A stretch of 64,000 bases of DNA, taken from Streptomyces ardesiacus. Its GTDB lineage: Bacteria > Actinomycetota > Actinomycetes > Streptomycetales > Streptomycetaceae. Positions 24,471 to 33,298 of the stretch are shown here, one piece after another. A model generated the notes under the pieces. That model was not told the origin of the DNA. It was given only the letters and a program-made list of their open reading frames with translations, and ran no database searches. The stretch spans positions 1,240,001 to 1,304,000 of the forward strand of contig NZ_BEWC01000001.1 in the NCBI RefSeq assembly GCF_003112575.1, in the 5' to 3' direction. Each line of letters begins with the position of its first letter. Position 1 is the first letter of the stretch. The position numbers and the translations under genes are program-made.

Positions 24471-24710
24471 ATGACGGAAGAGTCTTCAGCGCAGGCAGGT
24501 TCGGAACCGGCACAGGAGGAGGGCTCCGCCCTGACGCCCGACGCCGACGGTCAGTACGACCTGAAGGACAAGTTCCGCCAGGCCCTGGAGCGCAAGCGCG
24601 GCAAACAGGCGGAGGCCGCGGCCCAGGCCGCGCATGCCGACACGGCGAAGATCCGCGGCGCGCACGGTCCCGCCGCCAGTCAGCGCTCGTTCCGGCGCAA
24701 GAGCGGCTGA
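24471..24710 (+). CDS. DUF5302-family small protein
   Basis: This 79-residue soluble protein has an acidic N-terminal half (TEESSAQAGSEPAQEEGS) and the conserved C-terminal region DLKDKFRQALERKRGKQ, with RSFRRKSG at the end, typical of a Streptomyces family annotated DUF5302. Function is unknown. The start is the ATG at 24471, with AGGAGGTCGTC upstream; a longer frame from 24429 lacks a ribosome-binding site. A strong terminator follows. Confidence 0.8.
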   Translation: MTEESSAQAGSEPAQEEGSALTPDADGQYDLKDKFRQALERKRGKQAEAAAQAAHADTAKIRGAHGPAASQRSFRRKSG

Positions 24711-24736
24711 GGCCGCGCACGCACGAGCGCGCCGCG

Positions 24737-24770
24737 CGGGGCCCGGCCGTGGCAGCACGGCCGGGCCCCG
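24737..24770. terminator. Bidirectional terminator between the DUF5302 gene and cchA
   Basis: Perfect 14-base arms (CGGGGCCCGGCCGT at 24737-24750; partner at 24757-24770) enclose a six-base loop. It lies 26 bases after the DUF5302 stop and 27 bases from the cchA stop on the other strand, marking the boundary of the siderophore cluster. Confidence 0.85.
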
Positions 24771-24797
24771 CCCGTCTCCCCTGCGCGCCGGGGGAGT

Positions 24798-25745
24798 TCA
24801 GGGGCGTGCGGTCAGATAGCCGCCCATGGAGGTGAAGTACTCCGTCGCGGCCAGCTCCCGCCCGTCCTCCGTGCGTACGCGCGTGAGGGCGAGGCCGTGG
24901 TTGCGTCCCCGGCGGGCGTCGGCCCCGGCGACGATCACCACGCCCTCGCCCTCGCGGTAGAAGATCCGGCCGGGCGTACCGCCGTAGCGCCCCTCGGAGA
25001 CCACGGCGGCGAGGACTTCGAGCCGCCTGCCCCGGTGGAAGGTGAAGGCGCTGGGGTAGGGCTCCGACTGGGCCCGGACCAGGCGCTCCAGGTCCTCGGC
25101 GGGCCAGTTCCAGTCGATGCGGATGTCCTCCTCGGACCGCTTGTGGAAGAAACTCGCCCGGGAGCGGTCCTGTTTGGTGAACTCCGTCTGCCCGGCAGCG
25201 ATGAGTCCGAGGGCGCCGACGGTGACCGGGGCGATGAGGTCCACGGTCTTGTGGAACAGGTCGGTGGCGGTGTCGGTGGGGCCCACCGGCACGGCCTCCT
25301 GCCGGACGATGTCGCCGGCGTCCAGCTCGTCGTTCATCATGTGCGCGGTGACGCCCACCTCCGGCTCGCCGTTGATCAGCGCCCAGATCAGCGGGGAGAA
25401 CCCGGCGTACTTCGGCAGCAGGGAGTCGTGCACGTTGAGCGTGCCGTGGCGCGGCAGATTGAAGATGCGCGGGGGGATCCAGGTGCGCCAGTTGTTGGCC
25501 ACGATGATGTCCGGGTCGGCGGCCCTGAGGCGCTCGAACAGCTCGTCGTCGTCCGGCCGGTTGCGGATCAGGACCGGGACGCCGTGCTCCTCGGCGAGGT
25601 CGGCGACGGAGTCGCTCCAGATCTTCTCGTACGCGTGATCGCTTCTGGGATGCGTCACCACCAGGACCACGTCGTGTTCGGACTCCAGCAGGGCGCGCAG
25701 GGTGCGGTGCCCCCAGGTCTGGTAACCGAACATGACGACCCGCAT
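24798..25745 (-). CDS. cchA: Hydroxyornithine formyltransferase CchA
   Basis: This 315-residue cytoplasmic enzyme of the methionyl-tRNA formyltransferase superfamily transfers a formyl group from 10-formyl-tetrahydrofolate to N5-hydroxy-L-ornithine, giving a coelichelin building block. The catalytic Asn-His-Asp set is visible as NNWRTWIPP, LNVHDSLLPKYAGFSPLIWAL and DELDAGDIV. The C-terminal OB-like domain contains YPSAFTFHRG. The start is the ATG at 25745, with GAGGAGG upstream. It is divergent from cchB across a region with two iron boxes, so both are expected to be repressed under iron sufficiency. Confidence 0.95.
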   Translation of the reverse strand: MRVVMFGYQTWGHRTLRALLESEHDVVLVVTHPRSDHAYEKIWSDSVADLAEEHGVPVLIRNRPDDDELFERLRAADPDIIVANNWRTWIPPRIFNLPRHGTLNVHDSLLPKYAGFSPLIWALINGEPEVGVTAHMMNDELDAGDIVRQEAVPVGPTDTATDLFHKTVDLIAPVTVGALGLIAAGQTEFTKQDRSRASFFHKRSEEDIRIDWNWPAEDLERLVRAQSEPYPSAFTFHRGRRLEVLAAVVSEGRYGGTPGRIFYREGEGVVIVAGADARRGRNHGLALTRVRTEDGRELAATEYFTSMGGYLTARP

Positions 25746-25784
25746 GGGCGTTCCTCCTCGACACAGGGGACCGGACCCGGGCAG

Positions 25785-25803
25785 TTAAGCAAGGCTTACC
25801 TTA
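25785..25803. promoter_or_regulatory. Iron box upstream of cchA
   Basis: TTAAGCAAGGCTTACCTTA resembles the actinobacterial DtxR/DmdR1/IdeR consensus (TTAGGTTAGGCTAACCTAA). It lies 40 bases upstream of cchA and should mediate iron-dependent repression. Confidence 0.8.
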
Positions 25804-25879
25804 GTGCGCAACACCCCCGTGTCGTACCCAAGTTGGCCGGAAACGCCCCCCGCGCCGCCCTATCGACAGTCGCACCTCA

Positions 25880-25898
25880 TTAGCTTAGGCTCACCTAA
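25880..25898. promoter_or_regulatory. Iron box upstream of cchB
   Basis: TTAGCTTAGGCTCACCTAA is a near-perfect DmdR1-type iron box, 26 bases upstream of the cchB start. It is the best match in the window and is expected to control the rightward operon. Confidence 0.92.
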
Positions 25899-25923
25899 GT
25901 TTCCGGCGCATGAGGGGAGTGAC

Positions 25924-27279
25924 ATGTCACAGGTTCATCCTGGTGACACCACGCTGGTCCACGACCTCATTGGAATCGGCTTCGGGCCGTCCAATGTCGC
26001 CATGGCGATCGCGATCCGCGAACACAACGCACGGGCCGGCGGGCAGGAGGCGTTCGACGCCCGCTTCTTCGAGCAGCAACCACGCTTCGGCTGGCACCGC
26101 GGCATGCTGATCGACGACGCGACCATGCAGGTGTCCTTCCTCAAGGACCTGGTGACCCTGCGGAATCCGGCCAGCGAATACAGCTTCCTGTGCTATTTGC
26201 AGAGCAAGGGACGGCTGATCGACTTCATCAACCACAAGAACCTCTTCCCGCTGCGGGTCGAGTTCCACGACTACTTCGAGTGGGCCGCGGCCAAGGTCGA
26301 CGACCTGGTCTCCTACGGCCACGAGGTCGTCGGAGTCGCACCCGTCGCGCGGGACGGAGCCGTGGACCACCTGGAGGTGACGGTCCGTTCGGGGGAGGGG
26401 CTGGAGATCCACCGGGCGCGCAACCTCGTCATCGGCACCGGGCTGCGCCCCCTCGTCCCGGACGGCGTGGAGCGCGGCGAGCGGGTCTGGCACAACTCCG
26501 AACTGCTCTCCCGGGTCGACGCGTTGGAAGGCACCTCGCCTTCCCGGTTCATCGTCGTCGGCGCCGGGCAGAGCGCCGCCGAGAACGTCGCCTACCTGCA
26601 CCGCCGCTTCCCCCGGGCGGAGGTCTGCGCGGTCTTCGCCCGCTACGGCTACAGCCCCGCCGACGACAGCGCGTTCGCCAACCGGATCTTCGACCCGGCG
26701 GCGGTGGACGAATACTTCACCGCGCCCGGCAGCGTCAAGCGCCGGCTGATGGACTACCACGGCAACACCAACTACTCGGTGGTGGACATCGACCTGATCG
26801 ACGACCTGTACCGGCAGATGTACCGGGAGAAGGTCCTCGGCACCGAGCGGCTGCGCTTCCTCAACGTCTCCCGGCTCAGCGAGGTCAAGGAGACGCCGGA
26901 CCGGGTGCGCGCCACCGTGACCTCCCTGGTCACCGGCGAGGAGACCGCCCTGGACGCGGACGTCCTGGTCCTCGCCACCGGCTACGGCCCGGCCGACCCC
27001 CTCGGCCTGCTCGGCGAGGCCGCCGACCGCTGCCTGCGCGACGACGAGGGCAGGGTGCGCGTCGAGCGGGACTACCGCGTCGCCACCGATCCCGCCCTGC
27101 GCTGCGGCATCTACCTCCAGGGCGGCACCGAGCACACCCACGGCATCACGTCGTCGCTGCTCTCCAACACCGCCGTCCGGGTCGGCGAGATCCTCGAATC
27201 CCTCCTCGACCGGGGCCTCAAGTCCGCGTCCGACGAGGCCCGTACGGTCGCCGACGGGACCGGCACCGGCGCGCGTTAG
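25924..27279 (+). CDS. cchB: L-ornithine N5-monooxygenase CchB
   Basis: This 451-residue FAD- and NADPH-dependent enzyme hydroxylates the side-chain nitrogen of L-ornithine, the first committed step of coelichelin assembly. FAD-binding GIGFGPSNVAMAIA is near the N-terminus (about 16-29) and NADPH-binding IVVGAGQSAAENVAYL is at about 212-227. The ATGYGPADPLGLLG-type C-terminal signature is also present. The ATG at 25924 with GAGGGGAG upstream gives a standard SidA/PvdA N-terminus. It is the first gene of the rightward operon, just behind an iron box. A 12-bp palindrome, GTGACATGTCAC, spans the start codon. Confidence 0.95.
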   Translation: MSQVHPGDTTLVHDLIGIGFGPSNVAMAIAIREHNARAGGQEAFDARFFEQQPRFGWHRGMLIDDATMQVSFLKDLVTLRNPASEYSFLCYLQSKGRLIDFINHKNLFPLRVEFHDYFEWAAAKVDDLVSYGHEVVGVAPVARDGAVDHLEVTVRSGEGLEIHRARNLVIGTGLRPLVPDGVERGERVWHNSELLSRVDALEGTSPSRFIVVGAGQSAAENVAYLHRRFPRAEVCAVFARYGYSPADDSAFANRIFDPAAVDEYFTAPGSVKRRLMDYHGNTNYSVVDIDLIDDLYRQMYREKVLGTERLRFLNVSRLSEVKETPDRVRATVTSLVTGEETALDADVLVLATGYGPADPLGLLGEAADRCLRDDEGRVRVERDYRVATDPALRCGIYLQGGTEHTHGITSSLLSNTAVRVGEILESLLDRGLKSASDEARTVADGTGTGAR

Positions 27280-27290
27280 TGTACGACGCC

Positions 27291-28355
27291 ATGACCACGA
27301 CTGCCGTCCAGCGCCCCGCGCCCGCGCCGAGGGGCACAACAGGGGCCCGGGGACGCCGCGTTGCCGGACTGGGCCTGCTCGCGGCGCTCCTCGTGGTCGC
27401 GGCGGCGGCGTCGCTGGCCGTGGGCGCGCGTGCGCTCAGTCCCGCCGAGGTCTGGCACGGGCTGTTCGCGGCGCCCGAGCCCGACCAGCGGCTCACCGAG
27501 ATCCGGCTCATCGTGCAGACCGTGCGGGTCCCCCGCACGGTGCTCGCGGTCGTGGCCGGCGTCGCGCTGGGCGTCGGCGGGGCCCTGATCCAGGGGTACA
27601 CGCGCAACCCCATCGCCGACACGGGGCTGCTGGGGGTGAACTCCGGCGCCTCGTTCGCCGTGGTGTCGGGGATCGCCGCCTTCGGGTTCACCAGCCCGTT
27701 CCAGTACGTCTGGTTCGGCTTCGCGGGTGCGGCGGTCGCCGGTGCCGTCGTCTTCGGGCTGTCGAGCATCGGCCGGGGCGCGGGCAACCCCTTGACGCTC
27801 GCGCTGGCCGGACAGGGCGTCACGGTGTTCCTCGCCGCGATGACCACGGCGGTCGCGCTGACGGACAAGGCCTCGCTGAACGCGCTGCGGTTCTGGAACG
27901 CGGGCTCGCTGACCGGTGTCGGGTTCGACGTCATCGGGCCCGTGTCCGTCTTCGTCGCCGCCGGGCTGCTGCTGGCGCTGACGACGCTGCCGTCCGTCAA
28001 CCTGCTCAACCTCGGCGACGACGTCGCGCGGGGGCTCGGTGTGCACATCGCGCGGACCCGCACCGTCGGCGTCGTCGCCATCACGCTGCTGGCCGGGGCG
28101 GCGACGGCGGCCTGCGGCCCCATCGCCTTCCTCGGGCTCATGGTGGCCCACGTGGCCCGGTACCTCACCGGCCCGGACTACCGCTGGCTGGTGCCGTACG
28201 CCGGTCTGCTCGGGGCCGTCGTGCTGCTGGTCTGCGACATCGTGGGGCGCCTGGTCGTGCGGCCGGGGGAACTGGACGCCGGAGTCGTCGTCTCGCTGCT
28301 GGGCGCGCCGTTCTTCGCCGTCCTGGTGTGGCGCGGAAAGTTCAAGAACGCGTGA
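27291..28355 (+). CDS. cchC: Ferric-coelichelin ABC permease CchC
   Basis: This 354-residue FecCD/BtuC-type membrane protein has about ten predicted transmembrane helices and forms the importer channel with CchD. Typical segments are RVPRTVLAVVAGVALGVGGALIQGYTRNPIADTGLLGVNSGAS and, near the end, GPIAFLGLMVAHVARYLTGPDYRWLVPYAGLLGA. The ATG at 27291 is 11 bases after the cchB stop; a GTG overlapping that stop (27279) is an alternative. Neither has a clear Shine-Dalgarno, so coupling to cchB translation is likely. Confidence 0.93.
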   Translation: MTTTAVQRPAPAPRGTTGARGRRVAGLGLLAALLVVAAAASLAVGARALSPAEVWHGLFAAPEPDQRLTEIRLIVQTVRVPRTVLAVVAGVALGVGGALIQGYTRNPIADTGLLGVNSGASFAVVSGIAAFGFTSPFQYVWFGFAGAAVAGAVVFGLSSIGRGAGNPLTLALAGQGVTVFLAAMTTAVALTDKASLNALRFWNAGSLTGVGFDVIGPVSVFVAAGLLLALTTLPSVNLLNLGDDVARGLGVHIARTRTVGVVAITLLAGAATAACGPIAFLGLMVAHVARYLTGPDYRWLVPYAGLLGAVVLLVCDIVGRLVVRPGELDAGVVVSLLGAPFFAVLVWRGKFKNA

Positions 28356-29458
28356 ACGGGGCGGACATGAAGGCGGACGGGGCGCAAGCGGCAGGGGACG
28401 TGAAGGCGCGGGCGCGGGCGTCCGTGGCGCCCGGGGTGCGGTTCGGCGGCATGTCGTTCGTCTGGCGGCCCTGGGTCGCGGGCGTCACGCTGCTCCTGGC
28501 GGTGGCGGGCTTCCTGCTGTTCTGCCTGTCCATCGGCGTCGGGGACTTCCCCATCGCCCTGCCCCGGGTCGTCGCCACCGTCTTCGGCGGGGGCGAGCAG
28601 GTCGACCAGTTCGTGATCATGGACCTGCGGATGCCCCGTGCCCTCGCCGGGCTCGTCGTGGGCGTCGCGCTCGGCGTCTCCGGCGCCCTCACCCAGTCGA
28701 TCGCCCGCAACCCGCTGGCCAGCCCGGACGTCCTCGGCATCACCAGTGGTGCCGGGGCCGTCGCGGTGTTCCTGGTGACCGTCTCGGGCGGTGCCGCGAC
28801 GGCCGTGACCGACGCCGTGGGCCTGTCGGCGGCGGCGCTCGCGGGCGGGCTCGGCACCGGTCTGCTGGTGTACTTCATGGCGTGGCGCCGGGGCATCGAC
28901 GGCTTCCGGCTCATCCTCATCGGCATCTCGGTCAACGCCGTGATGCAGGCGCTCACCACCTGGCTGCTGGTCACCGCCGACATCAGGGACGTGGCCCGGG
29001 CCCAGGCGTGGCTGGTCGGCTCCCTGGACGGCCGGTCGTGGGACGAGGTCCGCGTCGCCCTGTGGTGCACGCTCGCCCTGCTGGCCGTCGTCGCCTGCGT
29101 CGCCTTCCAGTTCAAACCGCTGCACTTCGGCGACGAGGTCGCCGCGGGGCTCGGCGTCCGGTACGGGGCGGTGCGCGCGGTGCTGCTGCTGTGCGCGGTC
29201 CTGCTGGCCGGCGTGGCGGTGAGCGCGGCGGGACCGGTGCCGTTCGTCGCGCTGGTGGCGCCGCAGGTGGCGATGCGGCTGGCGCGGTGTCCGACGCCGC
29301 CGCTGGTCGCCTCGGGCCTGGTGGGCGCGGTGCTGCTGACCGGTTCGGACCTCCTCGCGCGCACCGCGCTGCCCGTCTCGCTGCCGGTCGGCGTGGTCAC
29401 CGCGGCGATCGGCGGACCCTTCCTCGTCCATCTCCTGGTGCGGGCGAACCGCAGATAG
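28352..29458 (+). CDS. cchD: Ferric-coelichelin ABC permease CchD
   Basis: This 368-residue FecCD-type permease pairs with CchC. Recognisable segments are RMPRALAGLVVGVALGVSGALTQSIARNPLASPDVLGITSGAG and AAGPVPFVALVAPQVAMRLARCP. The GTG at 28352 overlaps the cchC stop (GTGA), which favours this start over the ATG at 28367. The N-terminal 40 residues are a cytoplasmic extension rich in Ala/Gly. Confidence 0.92.
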   Translation: MNGADMKADGAQAAGDVKARARASVAPGVRFGGMSFVWRPWVAGVTLLLAVAGFLLFCLSIGVGDFPIALPRVVATVFGGGEQVDQFVIMDLRMPRALAGLVVGVALGVSGALTQSIARNPLASPDVLGITSGAGAVAVFLVTVSGGAATAVTDAVGLSAAALAGGLGTGLLVYFMAWRRGIDGFRLILIGISVNAVMQALTTWLLVTADIRDVARAQAWLVGSLDGRSWDEVRVALWCTLALLAVVACVAFQFKPLHFGDEVAAGLGVRYGAVRAVLLLCAVLLAGVAVSAAGPVPFVALVAPQVAMRLARCPTPPLVASGLVGAVLLTGSDLLARTALPVSLPVGVVTAAIGGPFLVHLLVRANRR

Positions 29459-29464
29459 CTGGTA

Positions 29465-29483
29465 CAAAGTAAGGCGAGCCTAA
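29465..29483. promoter_or_regulatory. Degenerate iron box upstream of cchE
   Basis: CAAAGTAAGGCGAGCCTAA keeps the AAGGCnAnCCTAA core but loses the left arm. It lies in the only gap of the import genes, between cchD and cchE, so cchE may have a second iron-controlled promoter. Confidence 0.6.
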
Positions 29484-29496
29484 TCGAGGGGGCCCT

Positions 29497-30360
29497 GTGG
29501 TCGTTCAGTCCATCACCGCCACCGGAACGGGAGTTGACGGCGCCGCACGGCTGGCGGCCCGCGGCGTCAGCGTCGGGTACGGCACCCGGTCCGTCATCGA
29601 CGGCCTCGACGTGGCGATCCCGCCCGGCGTGATCACCACCATCATCGGGCCGAACGGCTGCGGCAAGTCGACCCTGCTGCGCACCTTGTCGCGGCTGCTC
29701 AGGCCGACCGGCGGCACGGTCGTGCTGGACGGCGAGGACATCGCCGCGCTCAGGACCCGCGACGTGGCGAAGAAGCTCGGCCTGCTGCCCCAGGCACCCG
29801 TGGCGCCCGAGGGACTGACGGTGTCCGACCTGGTCGCCCGGGGCCGCCATCCGCACCAGAGCTGGCTGCGGCAGTGGTCGTCGGACGACGCCGACGTCGT
29901 ACGACGCGCGCTGGCCATGACCGGTGTGGCCGACCTCGCGGACCGCCCGGTCGACTCGCTGTCCGGCGGGCAGCGCCAGCGGGTCTGGATCTCGATGACC
30001 CTGGCCCAGGGCACCGACCTGCTCCTGCTGGACGAGCCGACCACCTACCTGGACCTGGCGCACGCGGTCGACGTGCTCGACCTCGTCGACGACCTGCACG
30101 AGTCCGGGCGCACCGTGGTCATGGTGCTGCACGACCTGAATCTGGCCACGCGCTACAGCGACAACCTCGTCGTCATGCGGGAGGGCGCGGTCCTGGCCCA
30201 GGGGCACCCGCGCGACGTGATCACGGCCGACCTGCTGCACGAGGCGTTCGGGCTGCGGGCCAAGGTGATCGACGACCCGGTCGGGGACCGTCCGCTGATC
30301 GTGCCGATCGGTCGCACGCACGTCGAACTCGACCGAAGGGAACCGGAGTTGTCGCGGTGA
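29497..30360 (+). CDS. cchE: Ferric-coelichelin importer ATPase CchE
   Basis: This 287-residue FepC/BtuD-type ABC ATPase energises CchCD. All motifs are intact: Walker A GPNGCGKST (about 50-58), Q-loop LLPQAP, signature LSGGQRQR (about 152), Walker B DLLLLDEPTTYLD and switch His in VMVLHDLN. It starts at the GTG at 29497 after GAGGGGG. The stop codon is part of the iron box that controls cchF. Confidence 0.95.
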   Translation: MVVQSITATGTGVDGAARLAARGVSVGYGTRSVIDGLDVAIPPGVITTIIGPNGCGKSTLLRTLSRLLRPTGGTVVLDGEDIAALRTRDVAKKLGLLPQAPVAPEGLTVSDLVARGRHPHQSWLRQWSSDDADVVRRALAMTGVADLADRPVDSLSGGQRQRVWISMTLAQGTDLLLLDEPTTYLDLAHAVDVLDLVDDLHESGRTVVMVLHDLNLATRYSDNLVVMREGAVLAQGHPRDVITADLLHEAFGLRAKVIDDPVGDRPLIVPIGRTHVELDRREPELSR

Positions 30361-30376
30361 GGATAGGCTAACCTCA
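30358..30376. promoter_or_regulatory. Iron box overlapping the cchE stop, upstream of cchF
   Basis: TGAGGATAGGCTAACCTCA is a symmetric iron box whose first three bases are the cchE stop codon. It lies 68 bases upstream of the chosen cchF start, giving the binding protein its own iron-regulated promoter. Confidence 0.85.
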
Positions 30377-30443
30377 CATGGGTGGCGGGCTCCCCGCCCT
30401 CGGACGGGCGCAGTGGACGGCGCGACAGCAAAGGGATCTCCGG

Positions 30444-31502
30444 ATGCTCCTCAGAACGACGCGTATGAAGCCCTGGCGACGACTCGCGGCGGCCCTGTCC
30501 GCCGCCGCACTCGGCGTCGGACTCCTCGCGGGATGCGGTTCCGACTCCGACGACGCGAAGGACCGGGCCGGCGACGGCACCCCGGCCGCCGCCGGCGCCT
30601 TCCCGGTCACCGTGGAGCACGCGTTCGGAACGACGAAGGTCGAGAAGGCGCCCGAGCGGGTCGTCACCGTCGGCTACACCGACGACCAGACCGTCCTGGC
30701 CTTCGGCATCAAGCCCGTCGGCATGGTCGACCAGTACCCGAACCCGGCCGGCCAGAGCCCCGACGTCAACACCCAGTGGCCCTGGGTGAAGGACAAGTGG
30801 GGCGACACCGAGCCCGAGGTCGTCATGAAGAACGGCGACTCCGGGCCCAACTACGAGAAGATCGCCGCCCTGCGCCCCGACCTGATCGTCGCGGTCTACT
30901 CCGAGATCGACCGGGCCGCCTACGACAAGCTCTCCAGGATCGCGCCCACGGTGGCCCGCACCAAGGGCGAGAAGGAGCCGTTCAGCGCGCCCTGGCAGGA
31001 CAACGCGCTGCACATCGCCAAGGCGCTCGGCAAGGCCGGGGAGGGCGAGGAGAGGGTGGCCGGCATCCAGGGCAAGCTGGACGCCGCCAAGCAGGCCCAC
31101 CCCGAGTTCGCGGACCAGACCGCGGTCGTCCTGTCCTGGTACAAGGACTCCGTGGCGCCCTTCACCTCGACCGACGTACGCGGACGGCTCGTGACCGGCA
31201 TCGGCTTCGCGTACCAGACCGAGATCGACAAGGTCGCCGGCGGTGACTTCTACACCACGCTCTCGCCCGAGCGCGTCGACCTGGTCGACGTCGACCGCGT
31301 CTTCGTCGTCAACGACAAGGCCGATCAGGACGCGCTGAAGAAGTTCGAACTCTTCACCAACCTGGACGCCGTCAAGAACGGCAAGGTGTCGTACCTGCTG
31401 GACAGCGAGGGCCCGGCGGTCGGCGCGGCCATCTCCCAGGGCACCCTGCTGTCCATGCCGTACGCCGTCGACGAACTCGTCAAGGCGGCCGGGCAGGGGT
31501 GA
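30444..31502 (+). CDS. cchF: Ferric-coelichelin-binding lipoprotein CchF
   Basis: This 352-residue periplasmic-binding-fold lipoprotein (FepB/FhuD class) delivers the ferric siderophore to CchCD. The lipobox LLAGC places the lipid-modified Cys near residue 31. VEKAPERVVTVGYTDDQTVLAFGIKPVG opens the binding domain and ALRPDLIVAVYSEID is typical of the family. I chose the ATG at 30444 because AAAGGG lies about nine bases upstream; the longer frame from 30378 would put non-signal sequence first and overlap the promoter. The stop overlaps the cchG GTG start. Confidence 0.93.
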   Translation: MLLRTTRMKPWRRLAAALSAAALGVGLLAGCGSDSDDAKDRAGDGTPAAAGAFPVTVEHAFGTTKVEKAPERVVTVGYTDDQTVLAFGIKPVGMVDQYPNPAGQSPDVNTQWPWVKDKWGDTEPEVVMKNGDSGPNYEKIAALRPDLIVAVYSEIDRAAYDKLSRIAPTVARTKGEKEPFSAPWQDNALHIAKALGKAGEGEERVAGIQGKLDAAKQAHPEFADQTAVVLSWYKDSVAPFTSTDVRGRLVTGIGFAYQTEIDKVAGGDFYTTLSPERVDLVDVDRVFVVNDKADQDALKKFELFTNLDAVKNGKVSYLLDSEGPAVGAAISQGTLLSMPYAVDELVKAAGQG

Positions 31503-33298
31503 CCGTCACCGACACGCGCGTCGCCGCCGCCCCGGCCGTCCTGCGCACCGCGACCGGCCGCGAGGCCGGCCGCTGGGTCGCGGCCCACTGCCGCGAGGTG
31601 CCGTGGCTGACCGCCGCCACGGTCCTCGGCACGGTGGCCGGAGCGGCGCTCCAGGTGCTCCCGGTGCTGCTGCTCGGCCGCGTGGTCGACGCGGTGGCCG
31701 CGGGCGAGTCGCAGTCGGTCCTGGTCGTGACCGGGGCCCTGATGGTCGCCGCCGCGCTGCTCGGCGCGGCGGCGACCGCCGTGTCCACCTACCTGGTCGG
31801 ACGGCTGGGCGCCGATCTGCTCGCCCGGCTGCGGGAGGGCGCCGTCCGCGCGGTGCTCGGCATGCCCAGCGCACGCGTCGAGCAGGTCGGGCGCGGCGAC
31901 GTGCTGTCCCGGGTCGGCGACGACGTCGCCGTGATCTCCTCGGGCATCCGCACGGCCGTCCCCACCGTGTTCTCCGCGGGCGTCCTCGTCGCCATCGCCA
32001 CGGCCGGCATGTTCGGCCTCGACTGGCGGCTCGGACTCGCGGGCGCCGGGGCCCTGCCCGCGTACGCGCTGGCGCTGCGCTGGTACCTGCCGAGGTCCGC
32101 GCCGCTGTACCGCAAACAGCGGGTGGCCCAGGCCGACCGCGCGCAGGCCCTCATCAGCGGGCTGAACGGCATCGACACGGTCCGGGCCTACCGGCTCGAG
32201 GAGTCCTTCCGCGAGCGGGTCGACCGGGAGTCCTGGCGGGTGCGCGACCTCGGCATCGAGGTGTTCCGTTTCTTCGGCCGCTTCGTCGGCCGGGAGAACC
32301 GCGCCGAGTTCATCGGACTCACCCTCATCATCGTGGTCGGGTACGCGCTGCTGGAGGCGGACGCGGCCACCCTGGGCGAGGTGGCGGCGGCCCCGCTGCT
32401 GTTCCACCGGCTGTTCACCCCGCTGGGCGCCATCATGTTCACCTTCGACGAGGCGCAGAAGTCCGGCGCGAGCCTGACCCGCCTGGTCGGCGTGCTGGGG
32501 GAGGACGCGGCAGACCGGCTGGTGGGCGACGCCTCCGCCCCGGCGTCGGCCGGACCGTACCCGGTGACGGTGCGCGGACTGACGTTCACCTACCCGGGGG
32601 CCGCCGAACCGGTCCTCAGGGACGTCGACCTGACGATCCCGGCGGGAGGCTCGCTCGCCCTGGTGGGGGCGACGGGCGCGGGCAAGACCACCCTGGCCGC
32701 GCTGGTCGCGGGCATCGGGACCCCGCAGGCGGGATCGGTGTGCGTCGGGCCGGCCGATCTGGCGGACCTGGACGAGGCCGGGGCGCGGGCCCTGGTGAGC
32801 ATCCTGACCCAGGAGACCCACGTGTTCTCCGGACCGCTCGCCGAGGACCTGCGGCTGGCCGCGCCGGAGGCGACCGACGCCGAACTCCTGGACGCGCTGC
32901 GCACCGTCGGTGCGGCCGGGTGGGTCGAGGCCCTGCCCGACGGACTGGCCACCCCGGTCGGGGAGGGCGGTGAACGCCTGGACGGGACCAAGGTCGCGCA
33001 GATCGCGCTGGCGCGGCTGGTGCTGGGCCGGGCGCCGGTGGTGGTGCTCGACGAATCGACCGCGGAGGCCGGCAGCGAGGGCGCCGCCGAGCTGGAACGG
33101 GCCGTGCTGGCCGCCTGCGCGGGCCGCACCACGCTGTTCGTGGCGCACCGCCTGACCCAGGCGGTGGCGGCGGACCGGATCGCCGTCCTGGACGCCGGAC
33201 GGGTGGTCGAGGAGGGCACGCACGAGGAGTTGGTGGCCCTGGGCGGCCGCTACGCACGGCTGTGGCGGGCCTGGCGGGAGGGCGGCCGGGCGGGGTAG
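31499..33298 (+). CDS. cchG: ABC exporter half-transporter CchG with degenerate signature motif
   Basis: This 599-residue membrane-ATPase fusion has a six-helix exporter domain (about 25-320) and an NBD (about 360-599). Walker A GATGAGKTT (about 390), Q-loop Gln (SILTQETHVF), Walker B VVVLDEST with catalytic Glu (about 518-519) and switch His (LFVAHRL) are all present. The signature is LDGTK instead of LSGGQ (about 494-498). This is the complement of what is lost in CchI, so the two probably form one heterodimer exporting apo-coelichelin. The GTG start at 31499 overlaps the cchF stop. Before the NRPS gene come two iron-box palindromes. The export role is inferred from family and position. Confidence 0.9.
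   Translation: MTVTDTRVAAAPAVLRTATGREAGRWVAAHCREVPWLTAATVLGTVAGAALQVLPVLLLGRVVDAVAAGESQSVLVVTGALMVAAALLGAAATAVSTYLVGRLGADLLARLREGAVRAVLGMPSARVEQVGRGDVLSRVGDDVAVISSGIRTAVPTVFSAGVLVAIATAGMFGLDWRLGLAGAGALPAYALALRWYLPRSAPLYRKQRVAQADRAQALISGLNGIDTVRAYRLEESFRERVDRESWRVRDLGIEVFRFFGRFVGRENRAEFIGLTLIIVVGYALLEADAATLGEVAAAPLLFHRLFTPLGAIMFTFDEAQKSGASLTRLVGVLGEDAADRLVGDASAPASAGPYPVTVRGLTFTYPGAAEPVLRDVDLTIPAGGSLALVGATGAGKTTLAALVAGIGTPQAGSVCVGPADLADLDEAGARALVSILTQETHVFSGPLAEDLRLAAPEATDAELLDALRTVGAAGWVEALPDGLATPVGEGGERLDGTKVAQIALARLVLGRAPVVVLDESTAEAGSEGAAELERAVLAACAGRTTLFVAHRLTQAVAADRIAVLDAGRVVEEGTHEELVALGGRYARLWRAWREGGRAG

Noticed and set aside
30378..30443. An upstream start for CchF at 30378
   Set aside because: It would place 22 non-signal residues before the lipoprotein signal and lies directly beside the iron box; the ATG at 30444 has a Shine-Dalgarno and a normal signal length.
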